A stretch of DNA of 64,000 bases from the NCBI GenBank assembly GCA_934481345.1, contig CAKSPF010000003.1, positions 62,001 through 126,000 on the forward strand, in the 5' to 3' direction. Numbering within the stretch: position 1 is the first letter of the stretch; every line of letters begins with the position of its first letter. The notes below the pieces were generated by a model. It made no database searches. It was not told the DNA's origin and was given only the letters and a program-made list of their open reading frames with translations. The translations under genes were made by a program, and so were the position numbers. Origin of the DNA: an uncultured Clostridia bacterium. GTDB taxonomy: Bacteria > Bacillota > Clostridia > UMGS1810. Below are positions 8,957-16,889 of the stretch, piece by piece.

Positions 8957-9952
8957 ATGATTTTGGTTACAGGAGGCGCAGGCTTTATCGGAAGCCATAC
9001 ATGCGTGGAGCTTCTAAGTGCAGGCTACGAGGTTGCGGTAATAGATAACCTCTGCAATTCAAAAAGAGAAACGATAGATAAAATAGAGCAGATAACGGGG
9101 AAAAAAGTAAAATTTTATGAGGAAGACCTTCTTTGCCGCGACAAGGTTGAAATGATTTTCGAGCAGAACGACATCGAAGCCGTTATACACTTTGCCGGTT
9201 TAAAGGCTGTAGGCGAATCGGTTCAAATTCCGCTTGCTTACTATCACAACAACATTACAAGCACCCTTATTCTCTGCCAGACAATGGCAAAATACGGCTG
9301 CAAGAAAATAGTATTCAGTTCGTCCGCAACGGTTTACGGCTGCCCGAAGAGTGTGCCGATTAAAGAGGATTTCCCGCTTTCCACAACAAATCCTTACGGC
9401 AGCACAAAGCTTATGATAGAAAATATTTTAAGAGACCTCTTTGTTTCCGATAACGAATGGTCAATCGCGCTTTTGAGATACTTCAATCCGATAGGCGCTC
9501 ATGAGAGCGGCCTTATAGGCGAAAATCCCAACGGCATTCCGAATAATCTTGTGCCGTACATTGCACAGGTTGCACTCGGCAAGCTTGACCATCTGAATGT
9601 TTTCGGAGATGACTACCCCACTAAAGACGGTACGGGCGTAAGAGATTATATCCATGTTGTGGATCTTAGCAAAGGCCATGTAAAAGCTCTCGAAAAAATC
9701 AACACCTTCAAGGGAGTCGAAGCATACAACCTCGGCACCGGCGTAGGTTACAGCGTTCTTGAAATCCTGCATGCATACGAAGACGCATGCGGCAAAAAGC
9801 TGAAATACGAAATCGCACCGAGAAGAGCCGGCGATATAGCCGAATGTTATGCAGATACCGAAAAGTCATTTAAAGAGCTCGGCTGGAAAGCAGAACTCGG
9901 AATAGCTCAGATGTGCGCCGATTCCTGGAACTTTACACAGAAAAACCTTTAA
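8957..9952 (+). CDS. galE: UDP-glucose 4-epimerase
   Basis: Interconverts UDP-glucose and UDP-galactose (Leloir pathway and surface-sugar supply), using bound NAD. The chosen start, ATG 8957, gives MILVTGGAGFIGSHT (NAD-binding TGGxGxxG), with GGAAGG 10 bases upstream; earlier in-frame ATGs fall inside or before this site. The SDR catalytic pair appears as FSSSATVYG (Ser/Thr) and PYGSTKLM (Tyr-x3-Lys). RYFNPIGAH and GVRDYIHVVDL are GalE signatures. 331 residues, the normal length. It is monocistronic with its own promoter and terminator; no other gal genes are adjacent. Confidence 0.96.
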   Translation: MILVTGGAGFIGSHTCVELLSAGYEVAVIDNLCNSKRETIDKIEQITGKKVKFYEEDLLCRDKVEMIFEQNDIEAVIHFAGLKAVGESVQIPLAYYHNNITSTLILCQTMAKYGCKKIVFSSSATVYGCPKSVPIKEDFPLSTTNPYGSTKLMIENILRDLFVSDNEWSIALLRYFNPIGAHESGLIGENPNGIPNNLVPYIAQVALGKLDHLNVFGDDYPTKDGTGVRDYIHVVDLSKGHVKALEKINTFKGVEAYNLGTGVGYSVLEILHAYEDACGKKLKYEIAPRRAGDIAECYADTEKSFKELGWKAELGIAQMCADSWNFTQKNL

Positions 9953-9960
9953 AAATACAA

Positions 9961-9996
9961 AACGGTGAATGCCAAAGGCATTTGCCGTTTTTTTTG
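9961..9996 (+). terminator. Rho-independent terminator after galE
   Basis: AACGG/ATGCC pair with GGCAT/CCGTT across a short internal loop, followed by eight T's. Confidence 0.85.
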
Positions 9997-10005
9997 CAGA
10001 AATAC

Positions 10006-10043
10006 AAAAACAGGAAATGCATAAAAACGCATTTCCTGTTTTT
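10006..10043 (-). terminator. Rho-independent terminator after the sugar-permease operon
   Basis: A perfect 15-bp inverted repeat (10006-10020 with 10029-10043); on the minus strand it is followed by a T-rich run. It lies 28 bp beyond the stop codon of the LplC-like permease. Confidence 0.85.
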
Positions 10044-10071
10044 CAGGGATATATTATGATTTAAAACTATA

Positions 10072-10992
10072 TCAGCCTTTTACCGAACCTATCATTACAC
10101 CGGTAACAAAATGCTTCTGAATAAAAGGATATAGTATCATAACCGGAACCGTACTTACAATAATAAGTGCATATTTAAGCAAATCGGCAAGACCTGCCTT
10201 TGCCTCCTGCAGTTCGTAATCCGTATAATTGGCGTCAACCTGATTTTCAACAAGTATTTCTCTTAAAAACAGTTGCAGCGGCCAATACTTTCTGTCATTC
10301 AAATACATGAACGCATTGAAGTATGCATTCCAGTGAGTAAGTGCGTAATAGAGTGTAAGTACCGCAATAACCGACTTTGAAAGCGGAAGCACCATTTTGA
10401 TAAAATACCTGAAATCCGAACAGCCGTCGATTTTTGCAGCTTCAAGCAAATCAACAGGTATGCTGTTTTCTATAAAAGTTCTGGCGATAATCAAATTATA
10501 AACGCTTATTGCACCGCTCACTATCATAATAAGCGGATTATTGACAAGTCCCAGACTCCTCATAAGAAGATATGTCGGGATCATGCCGCCGTTAAATATC
10601 ATGGTAAACGTAAATATAAACATAAACACTCTTCTGCCCGCCAAATCCTTGCGCGCAAGCGGATATGCGGCTATAAATGTCATTACAAGATTTAACACCG
10701 TGCCGAAAAATGTATACAGAATTGTATTTCTGTAGCCTATAAGCACATCATTTTTTGCAAAAATAGCTTTGTAGCCGTTAAGCGAAAATGCAAGATGCCC
10801 GTTTTCATCGCACGGCCACAGAATAACCTTACCCGTTCTTACAGCCATCTGCTCGGAAAATGACGAAGAAATTACGAATATAAGCGGATACAGCACGATT
10901 ATAAGAAGCAATGCTATGTATGTATACACAAAAGCGTAAAATACTTTATCTTCCGCAGATGTTCTGATTTTTGTTGAATTGCCTTTTAACAT
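10072..10992 (-). CDS. Carbohydrate ABC transporter permease, LplC/YtcP type
   Basis: 306 residues from ATG 10992, which has GGGGAG 5-6 bases upstream; the ATG at 11007 lacks a ribosome site. Six hydrophobic helices are evident. The EAA-loop sequence LLEAAKIDGCSDFRYFIKMVLPLSK, read as the two pieces LLEAAKIDGCSD and KMVLPLSK, is the ATPase-coupling element of carbohydrate-uptake class 1 permeases. It pairs with the upstream permease to form a heterodimeric channel for an oligosaccharide or glycan fragment. No solute-binding protein and no ATPase are adjacent; LplBC-type systems usually share an MsmX-type ATPase encoded elsewhere. Confidence 0.9.
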   Translation of the reverse strand: MLKGNSTKIRTSAEDKVFYAFVYTYIALLLIIVLYPLIFVISSSFSEQMAVRTGKVILWPCDENGHLAFSLNGYKAIFAKNDVLIGYRNTILYTFFGTVLNLVMTFIAAYPLARKDLAGRRVFMFIFTFTMIFNGGMIPTYLLMRSLGLVNNPLIMIVSGAISVYNLIIARTFIENSIPVDLLEAAKIDGCSDFRYFIKMVLPLSKSVIAVLTLYYALTHWNAYFNAFMYLNDRKYWPLQLFLREILVENQVDANYTDYELQEAKAGLADLLKYALIIVSTVPVMILYPFIQKHFVTGVMIGSVKG

Positions 10993-11008
10993 ATTTTTCT
11001 CCCCCATT

Positions 11009-11989
11009 CTACCAAAGACTTGTATCGCCGAAACGCTTGGATATTTTGTTTACCGTAAGTATAAGCACAAGATTGATTATTGAGTTAAACAAGCCTATAG
11101 CGGTCGAATAAGAATATTTATCTTCAAAGCTGTTTTTTTCCATAAATGACTTTCTGTATACATATGTGGAAATAACCTCGCTCTTGGAACGGTTAAGTTC
11201 ATTTTGCATAAGGAATATTTTTTCAAATCCGACGCTCATGATATAACCGGACTTCATAATAAGCAAAATTACCATTGTAGGCACAAGACACGGAAAATCA
11301 ATATACCATACACGTTTGACGCGCGAAGCTCCGTCTATCTGAGCCGCTTCATGCAAATCCAGCGAAACCGCCGAAAGTGCCGCAAGATAGATTATCGAAT
11401 CATATCCCATGTTCTGCCATATACCGGACCAGACATACAGATGCAGAAAAGCGTTCGGGTTTGCATTTATGTTAGGCATTTTGACCCCGAGAACGGAATC
11501 GCAGAAATTATGCAAAAGACCTATGTTCGGGTCTATTATCTGATTGAGCATACCTATAAGTACGACAACGGATATGAAGTGCGGCGCATACATAATGAGC
11601 TGAACCGTCTTTTTGTATGTCTGATTACTTATAAGGTTTACGCACAAAGCAAGTATTACGGGAAACGGAAAGCTTGCAACAAGCGTATACACAGATACCC
11701 TCAGTGTGTTTATAAATATTGACAAAAATCTCGGATCATTAAGAAACTTCAGAAAATATCTGAGTCCGACCCACTCGCTTCCAAACATACCGTACTGTGA
11801 GTTGTACTCTTTAAAAGCAATTTGCAGCCCGACCATGGGGCCGTAATTAAACAGTAATATGTACGCAAGCGGAATAACCAGCATCAAATAAAGCTGCCAG
11901 CCGTTTTCAATTGCTTTTTTAAATCGGTAGCCAAGACTGTTTCGCTTTGCAATGGGAATAGTCTTAACCGCAGCTGTTGCATTTTTCAT
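11009..11989 (-). CDS. ABC transporter permease, LplB/YteP type
   Basis: 326 residues with six membrane segments. The N-terminus, with a lysine-rich tail followed by LMLVIPLAYILLFNYGPMVG, matches LplB-type permeases, as do FKEYNSQYGMFGSEWVG and the EAA loop DLHEAAQIDGASRVKRVWY. It is the first gene of a two-gene operon; the partner starts just after its stop codon. Family members import pectin- or glycan-derived oligosaccharides or alpha-glucosides. The binding protein is missing from the locus, so the substrate is unknown; the two acid-sugar catabolic clusters nearby (15-17.7 kb and 22.4-25.5 kb) make a uronate-type sugar a reasonable guess only. Confidence 0.9.
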   Translation of the reverse strand: MKNATAAVKTIPIAKRNSLGYRFKKAIENGWQLYLMLVIPLAYILLFNYGPMVGLQIAFKEYNSQYGMFGSEWVGLRYFLKFLNDPRFLSIFINTLRVSVYTLVASFPFPVILALCVNLISNQTYKKTVQLIMYAPHFISVVVLIGMLNQIIDPNIGLLHNFCDSVLGVKMPNINANPNAFLHLYVWSGIWQNMGYDSIIYLAALSAVSLDLHEAAQIDGASRVKRVWYIDFPCLVPTMVILLIMKSGYIMSVGFEKIFLMQNELNRSKSEVISTYVYRKSFMEKNSFEDKYSYSTAIGLFNSIINLVLILTVNKISKRFGDTSLW

Positions 11990-12065
11990 TGCATATCTCT
12001 CCTTGTATAAAATATAATGCCGGGATTGTGCATTTGTATATGTACTTCCCTCAGCCCGTATTTAC

Positions 12066-12094
12066 ATTTTACAATACTTTTGTACCGATTTCAA
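12066..12094 (-). promoter_or_regulatory. Sigma-A-type promoter for the sugar permeases
   Basis: On the minus strand TTGAAA (12094-12089), a 17-bp spacer and TAAAAT (12071-12066), giving a leader of about 70 nt. Confidence 0.5.
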
Positions 12095-12372
12095 TTATAA
12101 AAACGCCATTATAATATCAGGTAAAAATATTATAATTATATGCATGCATTATGCCGCCAAGCGCTGTAAAACACCGGCATTTGCATTTTTGAAACCCGGG
12201 AATAATTTTATTATTACGATATTTTTGCACCATATGTTAAAATTATAAAAATTTTTCATTTTTTAGCGGAGTTTTTTTGAAAAAAGCAGAATTTTTTAAG
12301 GCAAAGGAGCATTTTTATTCAGCAGTATACCGTATTTTTTACAAAGCAAAAAAATATTTTTTGCGATATTTA

Positions 12373-12401
12373 TTGACAATACCGATTAATTGTTATATAA
12401 T
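12373..12401 (+). promoter_or_regulatory. Consensus sigma-A promoter for the amino-acid transporter operon
   Basis: A perfect TTGACA (12373-12378), a 17-bp spacer and a perfect TATAAT (12396-12401), 45 bp upstream of the binding-protein start. This predicts strong expression. Confidence 0.85.
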
Positions 12402-12446
12402 TCTTTTTGTATATTTATGCAAAAACTAAAATATGGAGGCATTACC

Positions 12447-13238
12447 ATGAAGAAATTATTATCAGTTGTTTTTGCCTGCGCCATTGCAGTAAGTGCACTT
12501 GCAGGCTGTGGAAAAAAGGATATAAAATTATCTATCCTTGATACCAAATATACCGTTGAAGATTATGCAATCTGCGTTGCAAAAGAAAATTCTGAGCTTC
12601 TTGACAAAATCAACACAGCTCTTAAAGAAATCAAAGACGACGGTACACAGAAGAAAATCGTAGATAAGTACATATCAAACAAAGAGCATGACCTTACATT
12701 CCAGGAAAATGTCGACGGCAAGCAGGAGCTTCACATGGCAACAAACGCACAGTTCCCGCCCTATGAATACTATGAAGGCTCAGAAATTGTCGGCATAGAC
12801 GCGGAAATGGCAGCAGCTATTGCAGACAAGCTCGACATGAAGCTTGTAATAGACGACATGGACTTTGACGCTGTCGTTACATCAGTACAGTCCGGCAAAT
12901 CCGATATGGGTATGGCAGGTCTGACAATTACCGAAGACAGACTTAAAAATGTTAATTTCTCCGACAGCTATGCACAGGGCATACAGGTTGTAATAGTACC
13001 CGAGGGCAGCAAAATCAAAACAGTTGACGACCTTTCAAAGAAAGGCGCAAAATATTTAATAGGTACACAAAAAGGTACTACCGGAGATATTTATGCAGAA
13101 GATGATTTCGGCAAAGACAGAGTTATGAAATACGCTTCCGGAAACGAAGCTGTTCAGGCTCTCGTAACCGGCAAAGTTGACTGCGTAATCATAGACAACG
13201 AGCCTGCCAAGGCATATGTGGAAGCAAACAACAAATAA
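12447..13238 (+). CDS. Amino-acid ABC transporter substrate-binding lipoprotein with circularly permuted order
   Basis: 263 residues from ATG 12447 (GGAGG 8 bases upstream). Lipobox ALAGC gives lipidated Cys21, so the protein is tethered outside the membrane. Residues about 91-263 are a family 3 solute-binding fold: HMATNAQFPPYEYYEG, GIDAEMAAAIADKL, MAGLTITEDR and GTQKGTTGDIY are all classical. The chain stops at DNEPAKAYVEANNK, where family members normally continue for about 50 more residues. That missing tail is found instead at residues about 26-76 (ILDTKYTVEDYAICVAKEN, ELLDKINTALKEI, KKIVDKYI), directly after the lipidation site. The order therefore looks circularly permuted, with nothing lost. 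It is followed by its permease and ATPase genes, so it should be functional; the ligand is probably a polar amino acid. Confidence 0.9.
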   Translation: MKKLLSVVFACAIAVSALAGCGKKDIKLSILDTKYTVEDYAICVAKENSELLDKINTALKEIKDDGTQKKIVDKYISNKEHDLTFQENVDGKQELHMATNAQFPPYEYYEGSEIVGIDAEMAAAIADKLDMKLVIDDMDFDAVVTSVQSGKSDMGMAGLTITEDRLKNVNFSDSYAQGIQVVIVPEGSKIKTVDDLSKKGAKYLIGTQKGTTGDIYAEDDFGKDRVMKYASGNEAVQALVTGKVDCVIIDNEPAKAYVEANNK

Positions 13239-13259
13239 TAAACGTTATTAATTGCACAA

Positions 13260-13285
13260 GGGGCGGATATTCCAAACTCCGTCCC
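13260..13285 (+). terminator. Intercistronic hairpin, probable partial terminator
   Basis: GGGGCGGA pairs with TCCGTCCC (one G-U) across a 10-nt loop, followed by a T-rich stretch. It lies between the binding-protein and permease genes, the usual place for an element that keeps binding-protein mRNA in excess. Confidence 0.55.
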
Positions 13286-13310
13286 TGTTTTAGTTTTAAG
13301 AGGTGCCAAA

Positions 13311-14060
13311 ATGAATTTGATTTTAGACAGTATAAAGTCATGGGCGGCTGATTTAAAAGCCGATTTTATACTTAACTTTGTAAAGGAAAATCGCTGGACA
13401 TTTATCACCAGCGGTCTTAAAAATACATTAATAATTACCTTTTTCGCCGCTCTGCTCGGTATAGCTCTGGGAGTAATTGTTGCAATAGTACGTTCGAGCT
13501 ATGACAAGACAAGCAAAGAAATTCACGGCGGTCTGAAAAAGTTTTTGTTTGCACTTGTTAACATCATATGCAAGATTTATCTGACGGCTATACGCGGAAC
13601 TCCTGTTGTTGTACAGCTTATGATAATGTATTACATTATCTTTTCAACATCGCGCAACAGCATGCTTATTGCCATTTTAGCATTCGGCATAAACTCCGGA
13701 GCATATGTTGCGGAAATTGTACGTTCAGGAATTATGTCGGTAGACTCCGGACAGTTTGAAGCCGGCAGAAGCCTTGGATTTGACTACAAAAGCACTATGT
13801 GGTATGTAATCATACCGCAGGCATTTAAAAACATATTGCCGGCTCTCGCAAATGAATTTATAGTTTTGCTCAAGGAAACCTCCGTAGCCGGATATGTTAC
13901 GATAAGAGATCTGACAATGGGCGGCAACATAATACGCGCAAGCACATATTCGCCATTTATGCCGCTGTTTGCGGTAGCGCTCATCTACCTTGTTATGGTA
14001 ATATTCTTTACATGGCTGGTCGGCAAACTGGAAAGGAGGCTGAGAAACAGTGAGCGATAA
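13311..14060 (+). CDS. Polar amino-acid ABC transporter permease (HisM/GlnP family)
   Basis: 249 residues, start ATG 13311 with AAGAGG upstream. After a hydrophilic N-terminus, LKNTLIITFFAALLGIALG is the usual first helix region of the His/Glu/Gln/Arg/opine permease family. AIRGTPVVVQLMIMYYI is the family signature, and the EAA loop appears as FEAGRSLGFDYKSTMWYVI. Five to six membrane helices are visible. It would act as a homodimer with the ATPase encoded by the next gene, which it overlaps by 11 bp, and with the upstream permuted binding protein. Confidence 0.94.
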   Translation: MNLILDSIKSWAADLKADFILNFVKENRWTFITSGLKNTLIITFFAALLGIALGVIVAIVRSSYDKTSKEIHGGLKKFLFALVNIICKIYLTAIRGTPVVVQLMIMYYIIFSTSRNSMLIAILAFGINSGAYVAEIVRSGIMSVDSGQFEAGRSLGFDYKSTMWYVIIPQAFKNILPALANEFIVLLKETSVAGYVTIRDLTMGGNIIRASTYSPFMPLFAVALIYLVMVIFFTWLVGKLERRLRNSER

Positions 14061-14793
14061 TCCTATAATAGAAGTAACCGGCTTGAAAAAGCATTATGCC
14101 GGCGGTACAGTTAAGGCTCTTGACGACATTAACACAAAAATATACGACGGAGAGGTTGTCGTAATTATAGGCCCGTCGGGCAGCGGAAAATCAACCCTGC
14201 TGCGTTCGCTGAATCTGCTCGAAACACCTACGGACGGTCACCTTTACTTTAACGGCAAGGATCTCCTCGACAAAAATGTAAACATAAATCTGCACCGTCA
14301 GAAGATGGGTATGGTTTTTCAGCACTTTAACCTGTTTCCGCACATGACGGTTTTGAAAAACATGACGATTGCGCCGATGAAGCTTTTGAAAAAAAGCCGC
14401 AGCGAAGCTGAACAAAAGGCTTTGAGCCTGCTTGAGCGCGTCGGCTTAAAAGACCGTGCAGACGCATATCCGAGCCAGCTTTCCGGCGGGCAGAAACAGA
14501 GAGTTGCGATTGTAAGGGCGCTTTGCATGGAGCCTGCCGTTATGCTCTTTGACGAACCGACCTCGGCTCTTGATCCCGAAATGGTCGGAGAAGTTCTCGA
14601 TGTTATGAAAGAGCTTGCCCACGAGGGCATGACAATGATTGTGGTTACTCACGAAATGGGCTTTGCGCGCGAGGTGGGAACAAGAGTCGTATTTATGGAC
14701 GAAGGCAAAATCATGGAGGAAGGAACACCGGACGAAATATTTACAAATCCGAAATGTGACAGACTCAAAAGCTTTCTTGCAAAAGTTCTTTAA
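14050..14793 (+). CDS. Amino-acid ABC transporter ATP-binding protein (GlnQ type)
   Basis: 247 residues, starting at GTG 14050 with AGGAGG ten bases upstream inside the permease gene. Walker A is GPSGSGKST, the signature motif is LSGGQKQRVAI, Walker B is VMLFDEPTSALDP and the switch histidine is in VVTHEMGFA. The length and the conserved QHFNLFPHMTVLKNMT sequence are typical of GlnQ/HisP proteins. It powers import through the permease just upstream. The operon ends at a strong terminator 12 bp after its stop. Confidence 0.96.
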   Translation: MSDNPIIEVTGLKKHYAGGTVKALDDINTKIYDGEVVVIIGPSGSGKSTLLRSLNLLETPTDGHLYFNGKDLLDKNVNINLHRQKMGMVFQHFNLFPHMTVLKNMTIAPMKLLKKSRSEAEQKALSLLERVGLKDRADAYPSQLSGGQKQRVAIVRALCMEPAVMLFDEPTSALDPEMVGEVLDVMKELAHEGMTMIVVTHEMGFAREVGTRVVFMDEGKIMEEGTPDEIFTNPKCDRLKSFLAKVL

Positions 14794-14804
14794 AATAAAA
14801 ATCC

Positions 14805-14842
14805 AAAAACAGATGTCGCTTTTATACGGCGTCTGTTTTTTT
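14805..14842 (+). terminator. Rho-independent terminator after the amino-acid transporter operon
   Basis: AAAACAGATGTCG pairs with CGGCGTCTGTTTT (two G-U pairs) and runs into a seven-T tract. Confidence 0.85.
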
Positions 14843-14919
14843 ATGCCGCAAAGTACGATTTCACCCTTCCAAAAATATACAATATTTATAAAACTGCGGA
14901 TTATATCTAAAAAACCGCC

Positions 14920-14948
14920 TTGTTATGGTTTTTAAAACATAGTATAAT
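14920..14948 (+). promoter_or_regulatory. Sigma-A-type promoter for the acid-sugar operon
   Basis: TTGTTA (14920-14925), a 17-bp spacer and TATAAT (14943-14948). Transcription should start near 14955. Confidence 0.7.
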
Positions 14949-14960
14949 TTTTTTAGGAAG

Positions 14961-14994
14961 TCGGGATTCAAAGCCGATATGGTTCAAATCCCGA
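14961..14994 (+). other. Hairpin in the 5' leader of the acid-sugar operon
   Basis: TCGGGATT (14961-14968) is perfectly complementary to AATCCCGA (14987-14994), with an inner AGCC/GGTT pairing. It sits between the predicted start of transcription and the ribosome site at 15011. There is no U-tract, so it may be an mRNA structure or an operator rather than a terminator. Confidence 0.5.
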
Positions 14995-15025
14995 TTGTCC
15001 AGAACAACAAAAGGAGATGTTAACT

Positions 15026-15700
15026 ATGAAGGTAACATGGCTCGGTCAGGCAGGGCTTTTGTTTGAAACGGACGGTATGAAAATAGTAGTAGATCCGTAT
15101 CTGTCAAACTACTGTTTCAAAACAAATCCGGCAAGCGACCGCAGAATGCCCGTTGACGAAAAATTCCTTGATTTGGACGTTGACGTATATGCGGTTACGC
15201 ACGACCACATAGATCATCTGGATCCGGAAACCATGCCCCACTACCTCAACAAAGATAAAAGCGTCGTCTTTTTAGGGCCTGTATCCGCATGGAATATCGC
15301 AAGAAAAAGCGGCGGAAACAACAACTACGTTATGTTTAACCGTCATACAACATGGACTCAGGACAAAATCACATTTACTGCCGTAAAAGCGGAACATTCC
15401 GACCTCAATGCAATAGGAATTATAATTGACGACGGCAGCAAAAAATACTATGTGACGGGCGACACTCTATACAACGAAGAAGTTTTCGCAGACCTGCCGG
15501 ACGACATATACGCAGTATTTCTGCCTATTAACGGCAAGGGCAACAATATGAACATGACTGACGCCGCAAAATTTGCAAAAAGGGTAAATGCAAAAGTTGT
15601 TGTTCCGCTTCACTGGGGACTTTTCGACAGTTTAAACCCCGATGAATTTATATGCAAAAACAAAGTTATACCGGAAATTTACAAAGAAATAAACTTATAA
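15026..15700 (+). CDS. Metallo-beta-lactamase-fold hydrolase, UlaG-like (probable sugar lactonase)
   Basis: 224 residues from ATG 15026, with AAGGAG 9 bases upstream; the ATG at 15017 is too close to that site. The N-terminus KVTWLGQAGLLFETDG and the zinc-binding THDHIDHLD are typical of the UlaG/L-ascorbate-6-phosphate lactonase branch. Further ligands lie in KAEHSD, VTGDTLYN and PLHWG. It heads an operon with a sugar-acid dehydratase and an SDR, so opening an aldonolactone is a sensible hypothesis, though some relatives have other hydrolase roles. Confidence 0.85.
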   Translation: MKVTWLGQAGLLFETDGMKIVVDPYLSNYCFKTNPASDRRMPVDEKFLDLDVDVYAVTHDHIDHLDPETMPHYLNKDKSVVFLGPVSAWNIARKSGGNNNYVMFNRHTTWTQDKITFTAVKAEHSDLNAIGIIIDDGSKKYYVTGDTLYNEEVFADLPDDIYAVFLPINGKGNNMNMTDAAKFAKRVNAKVVVPLHWGLFDSLNPDEFICKNKVIPEIYKEINL

Positions 15701-15716
15701 TAAAAAGGAGAAAATC

Positions 15717-16877
15717 ATGAAGGTAACAGACGTAAAAACATTTGTTGTAGACTGTTTCAGAACAAATTTTGTATTCGTCAAGGTTTACACCGACAGCGGT
15801 ATAGACGGCGTCGGCGAGGCGACTCTCGAATACAAAGAAAAAGCACTTCTCGGTGCCGTGGAGCACATAAAAGAATACCTGGTAGGTCAAAATCCGCTTG
15901 ACATCGAAAAGCACTGGCACAATATATACCGCGACGCATACTGGAGAGGCGGCCCGGTACTTATGAGCGCTCTCTCCGCAATTGACATGGCGCTCTGGGA
16001 TATACTCGGAAAGCATCTCGGCGTTCCCGTATATCAGCTCCTCGGCGGCAGATGCAACGACAAGGTAAGAATTTATGTTAACGGTTGGTTCGCAGGTGCA
16101 AAAACTCCGCAGGAATTTGCCGAGAAAGCCAAAATCGCCGTTAAGCGCGGAGTAACCGCAATGAAATGGGATCCGTTCGGCAAAAACTACATGACAATTT
16201 CAAACAAGGACTTAAACACCGCCCTCGAATGTGTAGGAGCCGTAAGAGATGTCGTAGGCAGCGAAGTAGACCTCTTGATAGAAGGCCACGGCAGATTCAA
16301 CATTCCTACCGGAATAAAAATCGCAAAAGAACTTGAGCAGTTTAAGCCGATGTTCTTTGAAGAGCCTGTTCCTCCGGACAATCTTGACGCATTAAAGGCT
16401 GTAAGGGATAAATCCCCGGTTGCAATAAGCGCCGGCGAGAGGCTGTACACAAGATGGGACTACAAGGATATGTTTGAAAAAGGCTGCGCCGACTACATTC
16501 AGCCGGACATCAGCCACGCAGGCGGAATTATGGAGCTTAAAAAGCTCGCTGCCGAAGCAGAATACCGCTACATGGGATTTGCTCCGCACAACCCGTCAGG
16601 ACCTGTCGCAAATGCCGCTACGCTTAACATTGCCGCATGCTGCCCTAATTTCTCCATTCTTGAAATTATGTACAGCGATGTTGACTACAGAAAAGATATT
16701 ACCAATGAAAAGCTTGAATACAAGGACGGTTATATTACCATTCCGGACAAACCGGGACTCGGTATTGAGATAAACGAAGAAGAATGTTTAAAGCACCCTT
16801 ATCAGGTACATACTCTCCGTCACTATACCGGAGCGCTTACGGATATCCGCCCCGCAAAAACAGAATTTTATTTTTAA
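15717..16877 (+). CDS. Enolase-superfamily sugar-acid dehydratase (galactonate dehydratase-like)
   Basis: 386 residues of the mandelate racemase/muconate lactonizing enzyme group. An N-terminal capping domain (1-120, with SAIDMALWDILGKHLGVPVY) is followed by a TIM barrel. Metal-binding positions fall in LLIEGHGRFN, MFFEEPVPP and SAGERLYTR, and the probable acid/base His is in FAPHNPSGPV. The GHGR plus APHNPSGP combination resembles D-galactonate dehydratase, which turns an aldonate into its 2-keto-3-deoxy product. It lies 16 bp after the UlaG-like gene and 12 bp before the SDR gene. The exact substrate needs an assay. Confidence 0.88.
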   Translation: MKVTDVKTFVVDCFRTNFVFVKVYTDSGIDGVGEATLEYKEKALLGAVEHIKEYLVGQNPLDIEKHWHNIYRDAYWRGGPVLMSALSAIDMALWDILGKHLGVPVYQLLGGRCNDKVRIYVNGWFAGAKTPQEFAEKAKIAVKRGVTAMKWDPFGKNYMTISNKDLNTALECVGAVRDVVGSEVDLLIEGHGRFNIPTGIKIAKELEQFKPMFFEEPVPPDNLDALKAVRDKSPVAISAGERLYTRWDYKDMFEKGCADYIQPDISHAGGIMELKKLAAEAEYRYMGFAPHNPSGPVANAATLNIAACCPNFSILEIMYSDVDYRKDITNEKLEYKDGYITIPDKPGLGIEINEEECLKHPYQVHTLRHYTGALTDIRPAKTEFYF

Positions 16878-16889
16878 GGAGGATTTATC

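Larger units (their letters stand above)
11990..12446. other. 457-bp divergent intergenic region
   Basis: AT-rich gap between the leftward sugar permeases and the rightward amino-acid transporter. It holds one promoter for each side (annotated separately) and an isolated inverted repeat at 12144-12186 (ATGCCG with CGGCAT, extended by ATGCA/TGCAT) followed by five T's, which looks like an orphan terminator. I see no convincing coding sequence, so the space where a binding-protein gene might have been contains none. Confidence 0.6.

Noticed and set aside
14961..15002. tRNA-like 3' end (GGTTCAAATCCC followed by TCCA)
   Set aside because: The flanking five bases do not pair as a T stem, and there is no anticodon or D arm upstream; the same bases are explained by the simple hairpin 14961-14994.
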